From contig MEHQ01000823.1 of assembly GCA_008828725.1 (NCBI GenBank), forward strand, positions 304,339 through 368,338: a stretch of DNA of 64,000 nt, given 5' to 3'. The stretch is from Saccharina japonica. Lineage: Eukaryota; Sar; Phaeophyceae; Laminariales; Laminariaceae. Positions within the stretch are counted from its first letter, which is position 1, and each line of letters opens with the position of its first letter. The position numbers were made by a program, and so were the translations under genes. Below the pieces are notes generated by a model. The model had not been told where the DNA came from. It did not search any database and saw only the letters and a list, made by a program, of their open reading frames with translations. Shown in pieces: positions 1 to 13,200 of the stretch.

Positions 1-1420
1 ACATTACAGTAAGCGTTAAGACTAAAAAAACCGCGAAGAAACATGGTGGTCACTCGGCGGAGTGGCTCTCATCCGCTGAAAATAACGGACTTCAAAGCGA
101 CCCCCCTACCCCAGCACCAGTCTGTACCGACATTACCAGGTGCAGGCATCGCCCACCTCGATCACAACACAACTCCTCTGCTCTACCCCACTCTTTTTCC
201 TTCTTCCATTCTTCTCTTTTGCGCCCTTTCTCATGATATCGGCGACCAATCTTCTTTCCACTATGGCCACATAAGCGCCTTTTCAACCCATGATTTGTTT
301 TCACCTTTACAGGTGCCACCACTGCTATCGATGTTAACATGGATAGAGCCTCTTCCCACACGCGTCGTTCTTTCAGGTTATGAGCCTCGCAGGGGGTGAT
401 GTAAATCTGTAGTATTTCTGAGGCTCTTTCCACGATGAGGGAGCCAAATAAAAGGCGTAACTGACGAACAATCCCGCTGCTAAAGGAGCACAGCGAAACA
501 CTTTCGTCGTTAAAACCGGAAAAAAATATGCATTCAAAACGAGATTGGGTTACAGTTTCTTGATTAAAGACACCGCCAGTCATGAGAAATATATATTTGG
601 CAGAACTTGCTTGAACACACTACTTTTGTTTTTGTTCTTCGTTTTTTGTGTTTCCATCCCATTTATTATCTTCGCCCTTCTTTTGTGTTTCGCTCAATCC
701 CAGTAGTACCTCAGATCCGGGGACATATAGTGTCAATAGGCTACTATTCCTCCTTGATCACTACGTACGGTTCGTTCGGTATATCTGAAACAAAAAAACA
801 GTCCCGCCCGATGACAAGTCCCATGTGTGAGGGTATTACCTGCTGAGCTATAGGGGTAAAAGATCGATCGATTACCCAGCCCAGGGTAATCCTTATAACA
901 CTCTCCCCCCCTCTGAACGGCGGGATATTTGGGACGTCGGTACCGTATACGGCCGTACGTTGACCTACCCGCTTCATTTCAGTACCTGGGGAACCAGGGA
1001 GACGTGTTTTTTTAGGGAAGCACGCGCAAGCGTTTCTGAAAAAAGAAACGTTCGAAGTGAGATTCGAACCCGTGTCCTCGACGACGTCAAATGTGGGGGT
1101 ATTACCGCTGAGCTATAGGGGTAAAAGATCGATCGATTACCCAGCCCAGGGTAATCCTTATAACACATGGCCTAGGTAGAATGGAACCCATATGATATTG
1201 ACGAAAATGGATGGAATACCCCATGGCCTAGGTAGAATGGAACCCATACGATATTGACGAAAATGGATGGACTACATTCCGACGAGTTCGGGTTAAGGAG
1301 GGCCCCGTCAATCAAAAGAAAATTTGGACAAAAAGGGTTAACCCCTATCGCAGCTGGCGTTTAAATGACGCAAAACCCCCGGCAACAGTTGGATGTTCGA
1401 AACACCCCAGCAAGACGCAC
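1..1420. other. Left edge: repeats, no assigned exon
   Basis: An open minus frame spans 92-583 but lacks family motifs. 650-735 matches the catcccattcattatcttcg repeat. 815-902 and 1053-1166 hold two tRNA-like copies with identical tails. Two 59-bp copies of a ggcctaggtagaatggaacc unit lie at 1168-1275. Further exons of the beta-helix gene are expected here or beyond. Confidence 0.6.
1053..1122 (-). pseudogene. tRNA-like sequence (SINE head or tRNA relic)
   Basis: The minus strand reads TAGCTCAGCGG (A-box) and 45 nt later GGGTTCGAATCTC (B-box), with a central TTGACGT that would be a GAC (Val) anticodon loop. The acceptor and T-stem do not pair well, so it is not a working tRNA gene. A-box and flanking sequence recur at about 815-902, ending in the same cccagcccagggtaatcctt segment. 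Confidence 0.5.
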
Positions 1421-1498
1421 CTCCATGACGTTGTCCTTGATAGTCACCAGGGACTCGAAAATGACTTGCTGCGACCCGAATAACGTCAGCGCTCCTTC
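1421..1498 (-). CDS. Beta-helix protein exon 8
   Basis: The 78-nt exon has acceptor ...ctgtacatttttcacag and donor GAG|gtgcgt. It encodes EGALTLFGSQQVIFESLVTI and KDNVME: the G-A-L turn, a strand, and an I-K-D-N motif equivalent to F-x-x-N. The donor implies further exons to the left. None between 1 and 1420 could be assigned with confidence. Confidence 0.72.
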
Positions 1499-4177
1499 CT
1501 GTGAAAAATGTACAGAACGGCGCAGGAGATCTCATTTGGTGGCTGGTCGTGTTGTGGCATGGGCTATACAAACTGGGGGGTGGCCCCCTCGCAAACATGA
1601 GATACAATGATGATACTTACCCTGGGCTGGGCATTAAATTGATCGTCTACCCCGATAGACATGTGTACCGGGGGTAGTAGGGAACACGGTCACATTTGGC
1701 GTCGTCGACAGGACACGGTTGATAATATAATGTCGAATGTTGCTTTAACCGTAAAACGTCGTCAAAAGGAACTTGTGCAGTGTTGGTTTAGCCGTACCAC
1801 TCCGTTATCCTCGTTCCCTGAATGCCACAGTGTAACATCTCATCAGAGAGCTAGACTCAAGCCATCGGGAGGGAAGGACGCGGCGAATGCCGCTGTCAAG
1901 ATGCAACAGCTTCCTCCGCGATTAGGTGTTGTTGGACGCCGCTTCCTGGCGTACCTTTTGACCACGCAGCGTGTGACGCTTTGCCGCCAAGCGCAGATAA
2001 GACTCGCGACAGGCCGTACTAGATTGGCACAGGCTCCACACACGTGTGACACACAACGAAGCTATACCATGGTCTGTCACAAGCTTCATATAAACACACC
2101 ACACGAGGGGTAAGCCGTACCCTGAAACCACATTTTGCACAAAAACATATATACAGGTGGCATCGTTGTATCACAGATGTTATTTTCCCCCTTTCCCTGA
2201 ATCAATTAATTGTACCCCCCCCCGTACCACGAACAACCTGCCTAAAACAATATTATTAATGGTATCCAGGTGTATACCAGGTAGCAGCACGTAAATAATC
2301 TGGTATACATACCAGATAGCATATGGGTATACCGGAAAACGCCGGAGTAGTATACTCGGGTGGTATCGTAACAGCACCAGTAACTGCCCCGAAGAGCAAG
2401 CCTTCACCAGAAAACAAAGCACCATGTATAATACCTCTGAACAACATTGCCTCGTCACACCCCTAAGGTCCGTAGACCAGTATTATCCACTGCCGTATCA
2501 CGAACAGCGATTTTTTTCCGGGCCAGTTAACGGGGGGGGGGGGGTACACAAAGCGCGGGTACATACCCCATATGTCGTATTTTAGGAGGTTTTTCTTGAA
2601 CCGGGGACACCGCGAGGCGTAACGTTACCTACTTACTGCCCAATGATGTAACCAACAGTACCGCTTCCTCTTGTGATACCGTCATGCGTTCAGTAGAAAC
2701 AGCGTCAAAACACGGGCATCGATGCAACCCCTACGGTAGCGAGTAACCTAAAGCCGTCGAGATTCCTCACTAAAGAGTATTTATACCTGACCAAAACCAG
2801 AAATATATATTGGGAGCAGCTAAAAGGGCAACCTGACGACCATGCTGAAATCAACATTTACCCCGCCCATTAAAGTAAACCACTGTTAGTATTCCGACTA
2901 CACTAGTATTGGATCAGGGAGCCCGGTCGGTCCGAAACAAAAGTGGAACCCCTTTCGTAAGACGCGTCGGCGTTACGTTCTAATAGAAACAGGTCCAACC
3001 ACGCCCATCTATCTCCATGTGCCGCGCCTGATGGGGCCCTAGCATATTGACCCATCTTGCCGTCGGAAGCTGCTACTCTCTATTCACGCATCTTGCCGAA
3101 AACATAGAGGTCTATCCCTCGTCCTCATCACGCCAACCACATGATCGAGAAAACCCACACAAGCCTTGCTGGGGTAGGCGGATGTACCTGGCGCATACTT
3201 GGGTAGAAGGTGCACCATGGTTTTGCCCTCTAAGGGCGGTCACTTGAGGAGCTCTACACCTAACCCGAAACTTGAGTTTGGAGGAAACCAAATATGCTAC
3301 AGTACGTACCCGATTAAAAATCCCATGCCCAAGTATACGATGAACACTTTTCCAACATAAGAATGAAAGCCCGACGCACTTGGGTCGAGGAGCCCTGTCA
3401 TCCAGAAACGATTTCAGACAAAACACGCTACCTCTATCGCAGCGCGCGACCGGGGGGGGGCTATTTTGGTTGCTTTTATGGTGTTCCTGACACAGGAAGG
3501 CTCGTTACCTCACCCAGGCTTTGACCTTCAACAAACAGCGTGTTTGCGCAACTAAACGCGCAAACTTTGACCAATCAAGGGCTACAGCAGTAGGCATTCA
3601 ACGAACATAGCTGAAAAACACATATCATGGGGGGGGGGGGGGGGGGGGTAGCATATCTTGTGCGTAAGCCCCCAGCGGGGGAGCGCCCCTCGCAACCGAT
3701 AGGTCTGGGTCCAAAGTGCCCCCCCCCACCGCGCTGATGTACCGCCCGTTAGATGAATCTACGGCAAGCATTGTATAGGCAGGCTTCTGCTGCGCTGTAG
3801 AGGCACCTGCCCCACTTCATATTGGCATATGCGCCCGTTGCCACTGGTATGTCACTCACATACCCCGAGTTTGCCTTAAACAGCACCGGGCCTCGGAATA
3901 GGAGCGGCTGGTCCGAACTCGAAAACATGCCGGCCCCTCTCCCCCCAGATTGAAAAACCTCTGTGACTTCATTTCCGATGAACGATGCTGCACCGTGGAA
4001 TTCGACGGTGCCATCATCGTCGACGTAGAGACCGGCCCCGTTTCCGTTGCCTTCGCCGTTCTAACAATTAAAAACAAACACAAAACGGAAAGCGTCAACA
4101 GCCGCACGGGTTAGCTGATCTACCACTGCTGCAGAGAGTCAAGCACCGCACATCCTGGGTGCGGCACACCGATGCCA

Positions 4178-4261
<84 letters not shown>

Positions 4262-7200
4262 CCCGTGTATATGTGTCGTTCGCCCGAACGCTACTTGTAC
4301 TTATGAGGTAGCTACTGCAAGCTTGAAACAGAACACACGTTCGCTAGTGGTGCGTGCATATCGTATACAGGGATGCTTCAAACATTCCGAACATATGGGC
4401 CGCTAACCCCCAAGCGTTTCCAGAAACCACGCTTCTTGCTCTCGAGGACAGCTGAGCCGAGTCATTACTGGGTCGTGCAAACATCGTACACACGCGCCGG
4501 AAGAAGCAAAGGGACTTACATTGGTGTACTTGTTGTTTTCGAAGAGGGCGTCGCCCTCGAACTTCGTGCAGCAAAAAAGACGTGCCGTTCGTCGTTCAAA
4601 TGTAGGCATGGAAAGGGATGGCAAGAGGCAGCGGGGGGTCTGCGTAAGCACTCGTATGCTTGCGGGAGTTTTGGAGCGAGATAGTTATGCATATTTACTG
4701 TGCCCGGAAACACATGACAACGTGGACATGTCGCGGTCGAACTCAAGCCGAAAAAAGCACTAAACACGATGAAAGCTGGTCTGTAATTTCAGCCCGCACC
4801 AAGCCACCTGTCCGCTGTGGATAGCAACGCCATTACGCGACATGCGCACCTCATTGGTCCACGGCACGTTCGTGTCTCAGGGTGATGGGGACGGGTTGAG
4901 TATTTCCGTTACTTGTGCTGATGTATGATTGTACACGAGCTACAACATACGTAGAGATGGCAGACGGGAATAAAACACATGTCAAGGATAGGTTCCTCAC
5001 GCGCCTGTTCCAGTAGAGGAAACTAGTTCACTTTCCACTAAACCGGTTCCTTGAGGCGCCGACGCCGAACCGCATTCCCAAGGAACCTGCTACCACATAG
5101 TGCGCCTCGTGCATTAGGTACCTGGTATGTGATATTCGGCTGGCAATTTCCATTTACTGTACTCAAACATCAGCGACAGGTACCAGGTATACCAGTACCA
5201 GGTAAAAGGGTTAGGGTCAGGCTTAGGTTTACTAACCCTAACCCTATGTTACAGCGAGGAATACGAAACTTAACATAACACAAGGGGCACGAAAGGTTGC
5301 CACCACATATCATAGCCACCACATTTCGTATGATAGCATGCTCCATCAGGAGGCCGATACCCCTCCCTTGCATAATATGAGCGTAAAATCGTTCTTGTGG
5401 AGACATTAAAATATGTAGCGAACCCTTCAAGGCGTCCCCAACCTATCAATTCGGTACGGCTGACGGGGCTCTTCCTTGTCCAACGTCTCCACGAGGAGAA
5501 GTCCACGCCCACATTGTGCAAGGGGGGGGGGCGTGCGGTCCCCTGTGTCCCCTGTCTCTACGTGTAGTGGCTCACGCAGGGCGTCTCGGCTAGTTAGTTC
5601 TGAGTTTCACATAATTCAACCGTACAAACACGAGTACACGCAAGTGGTTCGTACAGTATCTACCTGGTAGCATGAAATATCATTTTTCCTTTTTGGGTGA
5701 AGCTGTACATACGAGCAACTCGATCGATCGGCTGGACAGATCAAGATGATAATAACAATCACGAACCGTTGGGCTTTAGCAAACGACCCACGCAGACAAG
5801 CTAAAATAGACAAAAATACGAGACTGGCAGACAAAATACACTAGGGCAGTTTATATGCACCCTGCTATGAGTCTAACAAGTCTGAGGTAACGGGTAACTT
5901 GAAAGCTGATGACTGTAGACGGTGACGCGTTTAAAACGTCGTGGCGTGTACGCACCGTGAGTTTCCCGTTGGTGTACAGAGCTCCGTTCTGGTCGTATCG
6001 CAAACATGCACCAAGCGAGGAGAGGGAAAGCAGAGGGGGTCAGAAAAACGGAACATTCGGGCGATGGTATATACGGAGCATTCGGGCGATGATCTATATG
6101 CAGAGACCAAAGATACCAGGGGACAGCACTTTTCACACCTTGCCCGCCAGCAAGGTTGCCTTGACTGATACCAAACTACTAGATTTTAGCATTAAACGCT
6201 CGCCCCCTTCACCCTTGACAGCGTACGGTCTGCCTTGCTTTTGCCATGTATGCCTTCTGGCTTGTTTCGGTAGAGACTGTAGAGACAAAAACATGCTGGC
6301 GCGGGGCGCTACGAGTACCAATAAGAGCTATGTTTGTTTTAATACGCGGATCTGATGGACAGTTTCAGAGTCACCCTTATCCGATGGCTGCATGTGCCTC
6401 AGTAGGATCTACCTATGCAGTTCCTATCTATGCAGGGGAGGGGAGGGGAAGACGTGTTTATCCTTCTTGGGTAATCGCACACCCAGTTGCGTGGTCAACT
6501 AATCGTTTTGGAATTTGATGGTTGATGCGATCGTGCCAAAAGGGCAAACAAAAATAACATTGTACAAAGACATTGGATACATCTATAACGAGGACCAATG
6601 CTACAACCCTGTCCCTAGATATAAGAATCATTTGTATAGTAATATTTAATACACACATATACTTGTATTTCGAGACGTAATATTTTTCCCCGAGGCTGCT
6701 GGCTTGTGGAGCTCTATATATCTCAATAAGGCATACCTTGTGAAGATTAATCGCACGGTGTATTTACACGGTGAGCAAACCCACTCTCGAGGTCTAGGAC
6801 GGGAAAATATTGGAACATGGCATTTCTTATCAAGAATGTTCTGCGCATTTCAGTCGATGACCAAACCCACGGTCTAGATGTCGGACGGACAATATCGAAA
6901 TAAGACATGCCTTATTGGGGAGTTCCTCACTCGATGAGCCTCCAACAGTCACAAGGGGTAAGAATTTGCCTCAGAAGGCGAACTGCGCTAGAGCTATCGC
7001 GACAACCATCGGACACACCCCTCTGGATAAAAGGGTAAGGTCCTTTGGTGTCTGCCTAGTGTGTATCCAATCGAAGCGTCACACACAGCTTGCAAAAACG
7101 AGCTTCGACGAAATCCTCCTATCTCTGGCACAGGTGATTGACGTTGTTTTTCATGCTACTTCGTTTAAATCGAACTGCAGTCCCTGGTAGGTATTAATAC

Positions 7201-10200
7201 GTAATAGCCCTTGCCTTTCCGCTCAGAGGGGTATGCTGGTGTACACCAGTATATGTCAAGCAACTCGCTGCGACCACAACATGAATCCGTGAGTCGGAAA
7301 TGCAGAACGACATGGCCGGCCAGACGTTCACTAGATACGCACGATAAGTATCGCCTATTCACGAAGGCGTGTGCAACGGCGGGGTAGTCGTGCACCATTT
7401 TGTTTCTGAGGGCGGTCGCTCGACGAGCTCTGTACCTCCGCCAAAAACTTATTTTGGGGGGAAAATAAAAGTGCTACATACCCGATGATTAATTCCACGG
7501 CCGAAGTATTTGACGAAACATATTTGCCACACGAGAACGAAATCCGACGATCGAGGGAGCACCTTTTGGATAAACTATTTTCTGGATGGCTATCAATAGG
7601 CTCCTTAACCCAGTATCGTCGGAAGGTCTCGTTAGTAATAGGCATTATTATTCGTTGTATATCTTAAGGCCATGGCATGGTTCGTCGGGTTGCACTTTCC
7701 ATATTTGGCAAAGTCAGTTTCTGGGCGAGTAATGAGCTCCTCAAGTTAGGAGCCCTAGAAAAAACGAGGTGCTCCTCTGCCGCAGCATGCCTCCACACAA
7801 GAACGAACTCCGACGATATTGAGTTAACCCCTTAAGAACTGGTCCCACGGATTTGGGGGGAAACTACTTGGAGTTAGTGTGGGACATTTTCTTTCAGTTC
7901 TGAATGGGTCAAGGAGCCCCCCCGCCCGTCATTCCGAAAACGTTTGAGCCAAAAAATGGTATAGCACCTCTATCGCAGCACGCCTCGGCGTGTGTGACGG
8001 CGGTAGTCGTTCACTCCATGTTTGTTTGAGGAGAATAGACCAAGAGCGAGGAGCCTAATATTCTACCAATAAAGCGACATGCTATATATATATATATATG
8101 TATTTAGGTATTACACCGACGCGCGACCCGATACGGAACGCTGTACGTAGGCTACGCGGGTACCATATCAGAGGGACATTATAGTAAACATGGTAAATGA
8201 TATGTACGATAGTGGGCATTTCCCCGGTTACAATGGTCGAGGCACGCCGTCTTTGATAATGGTTTAGGGAGAAACGCCACCTTATCGGGACCGTGGCTTA
8301 TTAATGTGAGCTCCTCGTATGATAAGTGCACTATATCACACGACACTTGGCTCCCAAAAAGCTTGTTTGCACTACCCGACCAAACTTTGCATGCGCTGTA
8401 TACGCTAGTCCTCAAACAACTACGCGCTACAATAGTAAATTAGCATGCTGTATTCCCGGTAGTTGCTCATGCTAGGAGTTCATTGGACCCAAACAATTTC
8501 GACCAGACCGCACACTCTCTATCGTGGGAATAGTCTTCGGCCAAAGCTTACTGCCCTTAACCCCCTTCCGTAACACGCATCTGGAGAGAAAGCAGTCTAG
8601 AAAAGCACAACATCCACGAATCGTGCAAAGTCTTACATCAGGGGTGTCCCTGAAAGTAGCGGTTCTTCCAAACGTTAGATTCCCTGAATTGACGATTGCC
8701 GCGCCAACGCCTCCGCTCAGCTGATCTTGCCAACATACCGCCCCCGTGGAAACCCCGCGAAGGCAGCAACGAGAGAGGGGAGGGACGTGTCAGAGGTGGG
8801 CAGGAAGTGGCGAGACGTTCGCACAACACATTGTAATAGCTAGTTTCGAGCGGGTAGGGTGAGAGTTAAGATGTGGGTAAAAATTAGGGTTCGGGTGTAG
8901 GGCTATTTGGGGTTGGGCTGAGTCGACGCCCGTGCTTTGATATCAAAGTAGAATGTGCTTCCTAGCTCGCACAATCGTACGGTGGTTGGTATTTCGATAC
9001 CTGAAATACCTAACATGAGCTTTGTTGAGTGGACCCAAAGCGGCAGCGAGGTAGGGGACGGGAGGGGCGTGACCATAGCCATGGGCAAATCGGCAGTGAA
9101 GGAGAGGAGATGAATGGACTCATTGGTGGGAGAAGTGACAACGAGCTATTAATAGTGGGCAGCCGTGGCGGACGTACAGTCGTGGGGTGCGTAGCTTCTT
9201 CTTTGGAACATCTTACAGCACATCCTTGGCGCCCAAGCACAAGACGGAATGTCGGTGGTGAGGTACTCCAAAAGAAGTTCTCGGCATGTCGAATACGTTA
9301 GACCTGACCCCTTCTCCGGCCGCCATAGTACATTGCATGACGGTCGACCCCTCCGCCCAACATAGCAGGGTAAGCGATGATAGCATGTTCACATTATACG
9401 GATCGTGGTTTCCTGCCAGCGCAATATCCTCGACCTGTTCAGGTGCACATTAGCACCAAATCACAGAACATGCAACGTGCCAGGCGCAGGTGGTATCGTA
9501 CACGCAAAGTCCAGGCATCATCTTACGTGCAAGGCGCAGGCGGTGAACGTGACGTCCTTGGGGAAGCTAGCCGAGCACCCTTCATTGACCGTCAGGGCAG
9601 CCCCACCTTCGTTGCCTCCGAAAGAGTTCGGCGTCTGTTGCAAAAGGGTTTATGCATGTATGTCCAGAAAACACGTCGACATTTAGTACGCGCAGACGAA
9701 GCACAGTGTTTGTCTGACACCCTCCCGTCCGATCGAGCCTACACGCTACACAGCCAACAAGTTTCCGCTTTACGCGTTTTTGAAGTTCCGGGTGAGGGTA
9801 CGGCGTGTTCAACCTTGTATCTGTGCGGTGCCAAAACGGACTCATCGACGGGACACACTCGACGCTTACCCGCAATACCCTATTCATTCACCGTTCCGTC
9901 TACAGGTTGGGGTCCTTGTTGATCGATTTGTGCAACGGCAAGTCGTGTTTGGGGTTTTCAATAGGACTGTTGCAAACTCGGGCGGTGCCTAGAGCGTACG
10001 ACCAAGAGAAAAGCCACGTTGTTTTTCGGACGGCGGTCACACCCACTACGACAAACCAAACCCAACGAAACACGACGCCTACAGCAATCGTGCGAAAACC
10101 AAGCACATATGAAACGTGTCAGTCGTTATGCTGATGGTAGTGCCCTGTGCTAAGGGTACAGGTGCCCCCTTTTACTTTCTGCGTTTCTGACAATCACTTG

Positions 10201-13200
10201 GTTATACTATAGGAGTTCTATTACACCTAACCAAAAAACAAAATGGGTTTTCTTAGGCAAATAAAAATGGGACCCGACGAGACAATCGGCATGCCCTAGG
10301 TATACGCAAAACCACGCAGCAAAAATACGGGTGGCATTCTAACCATTTGGGTTAAGGAGCTCCGCCGTTCAGATTAACTAAAACACAGTCAAAATGTGAT
10401 ACCTCTTTCGTAGCACAGATCTAGTGTAGAGCACGCCTATTTACAAACGACGAAACCCAGCATGAACCAAATTGTTTGGTTCCTGACCACTAACATGCGT
10501 CTTGCTCTTGTATCATACGAGTACAATGGGTAGGGGGGAGGGGGCGTGTTTTCTAGGTCAGCGGTCGAATCCACGACGGGTAACACACAGACGACAGCCT
10601 TAGACACCTACGCTACACACTGTAGGTGCTGCATCCTTTGTGAAGGTAAACCCTCACCGAAGGTCGACATCACCGTTTCCCCGCGAACAAGTGCGTAGCC
10701 CTGGCGGCTGGAAGACGCCATCGCGTACGAACAATGAAATGGCGCGAGCCGTGTGTAGTCATTTGTACGAAGACGTGAACGGCTTTACACGAAAAAATGG
10801 CAATACCGCGTGCCGTATCAATACAAATGAAACGAGTGTTTACTAAGTGTACACGCCCGACGAAGGAATTATTGGGCGTGTCTCCAGTTTGAGCCGGCAG
10901 GGGTGAGGGCTGAGCGATCCGAAGCCGGATCTCCGAGGCATACTCCGACCCAAACGTCGCGTGTGTGTTGTGTTACCAGTCACAACAAGCCGACACAGCA
11001 CAAACCGAAACCTACGTGTTGTATGCACCAAACACAACGTGACAGCGGTCACAAACCAACACGCGTTCCTAGCAACACATGTCTTACTATGTAGTGTTCA
11101 TTATCACCCTGTCATACTCCACGCTGGTCCAATCGAGATGGGAGATGCTGCACGTGAAGGAGGCGGCCTCGGTCAGCTCGAACTTGATGTTGTTGAAACT
11201 GGAGCTACGGTATCCAGAGGTAAGCTCCACGGCACAACCGGATATCTTCACCAGCGTGTTCGTTTCGCAGGATATCTGCGCTTGTCAAACAGAACGAGAA
11301 CAACAATAAAATTGTGGAGTTACAGCAGCGTTCCTATGAGCACATCAGTACATACCTGACTACAGCAGCACAGGACACCAAATACGAAAAACAGCAATAA
11401 GAAAGGCCGGCTGATATATACAGGAAAGTAATAAATGTGGCTGTCGTCGTACTGGAATTGTGGTGTGGAACTCACCCGTCCTTGAATATCAAATCCAGCC
11501 TGGACCAGCATTCATGTTTCTTATCAAGAGTTGATGTCCGGTACTGAACCGGACGTTGAGACACGCAATACAAACCGACTCGTCGTCATTTACTTGCTTT
11601 GATCGCATGATAGGTTATTTTATTTTTGTTCTATTAATAGGGGTCGCAGGGATATTATTATACGGAAACCCACAAAATGCGTTTCGGGAAGAGGGGAGAG
11701 AGAGGAGAGACATTATACTGCTGAGATCCACTAGTTAATTATTTATGTTCCGTGTTCGGGCACACGATATGTACGAAGTGTTTACATAGAGAAAATAATG
11801 GGGGCGTTGTCAAGCCCGGCGTCATAGCAGGAGCATCCAAGGCGGGTGATACAGCAACACCGACAGCCACTTACAGTTAGATCACGCAAAAATATGTACG
11901 TCGACGGCATGAAGTTAAATCACAGAAAACACGATGATGTTCGTTGACGACTTGGTTACTCCATGGGCGTGAAAAAGCACCCCACCCCGTTTATATGGTG
12001 CGTCCACACCCCTTATCAGTGAGATTCAAACGCAGTTATACTGTCGTCATCCGTCTACATGACGACACCGCCAGGTAGGTACAGCCTGTCAGTCTGCGTA
12101 CTGCGGTCAGCGCTGACCCAGTGTTGCAGTCAGCCCTGGTTCAGTAGGCTACTGAAGTACACCGGTAGGTCGTCCCTGTAAAAATCATAGTTGGGAAATG
12201 AAATAACTTGCTTTTTGTGTGGACGGCCCAGGCCGACATGTCCGACATTAATCAGAGTGGACCGACATTAATCAGCGACGAGTGGCCCGAAACCAAGAAA
12301 TATTCCAACAAAAAACGAATACGACTCGTACTGTACGCAGTTGATACGTACATTCACATAATACGACTACGAGTACTCGTTTAGAAAAAGTATATTGATG
12401 TACGATTGATGTACGTATGATATATATATATATGGAAACGAGTCAACTTTTTCCTCTCCTCGGTTGTGTATCGAGTTATTCACTGTTGTTATTATTAACG
12501 ATGTGAGTCCTCTACGACGGCCGCATGCCCACCCTCACCCCTTTAGAGTGACAAAGCACAAGCCGAATGACTCGCTGTTAAACAAGCTCAGACAGGCGCT
12601 GAGCCCTGGGCTTTTGGCTATCTCGTATATTGTGACCAAGTGATGCAATGGAGTATGCACACCTGGTACCTGGTAACATTATACGTACGGCTCAATTCAC
12701 CAACACATATATGGTGTAATATCACGGAACAACTAGTTACAGCAAAATGAAAATAAAAAGTATTTCATTGCAGCAGTGTACGAGTACATAGTGGAGACAC
12801 CACTTCGAGCTGGTGCCTGTGCGAGTATAAACCCTCGTAGCACTGCTGCTGGGTGTATACAGCGCCCTGAGAGCAAGCAGTGGCCTGCGGTGCCATCTAT
12901 CACAAGCCTTAATAACTGGATGTTGCGGAGTGCGGAGTGTGCCCGCAGCATGCTCGTTCAGCGTACTCTGGTTTATGCTCCCCTCTTGCCAGATACGGCG
13001 GCGGGACCACTTGGCAAACAAAATTCAACTAAGGCGACGGACCACCTGGATCCCATCACGGATACGAAAAAGTATCTGAAAAAATCAATTACTTGATTTT
13101 ATCGTGCTTTTCCTTGATCCCTACAACTAGCTTTGTTGTGACAGCCTCCCCCCTTATATCACAGATTAGCCGGGGAGGACTAACACATCATACGCTTTGT

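Noticed and set aside
92..583. 163-aa minus ORF and a possible ninth beta-helix exon at about 346-392
   Set aside because: The glycine-rich reading (SIHVNIDSSGGTCK) is not in phase 0, and the phase-0 reading lacks family motifs.
9377..9922. 181-aa plus-strand ORF
   Set aside because: It covers beta-helix exon 3 on the opposite strand; the minus reading has family motifs and clean splice sites, the plus reading has neither.
10641..10770. Coding-like minus segment ending at gtgagg
   Set aside because: It reads well in one frame but ends in a phase that cannot join exons 2 and 3, which already fit each other directly.
12733..13021. Minus ORFs of 72 and 94 aa
   Set aside because: No splice-bounded, motif-bearing exon could be defined in either frame.
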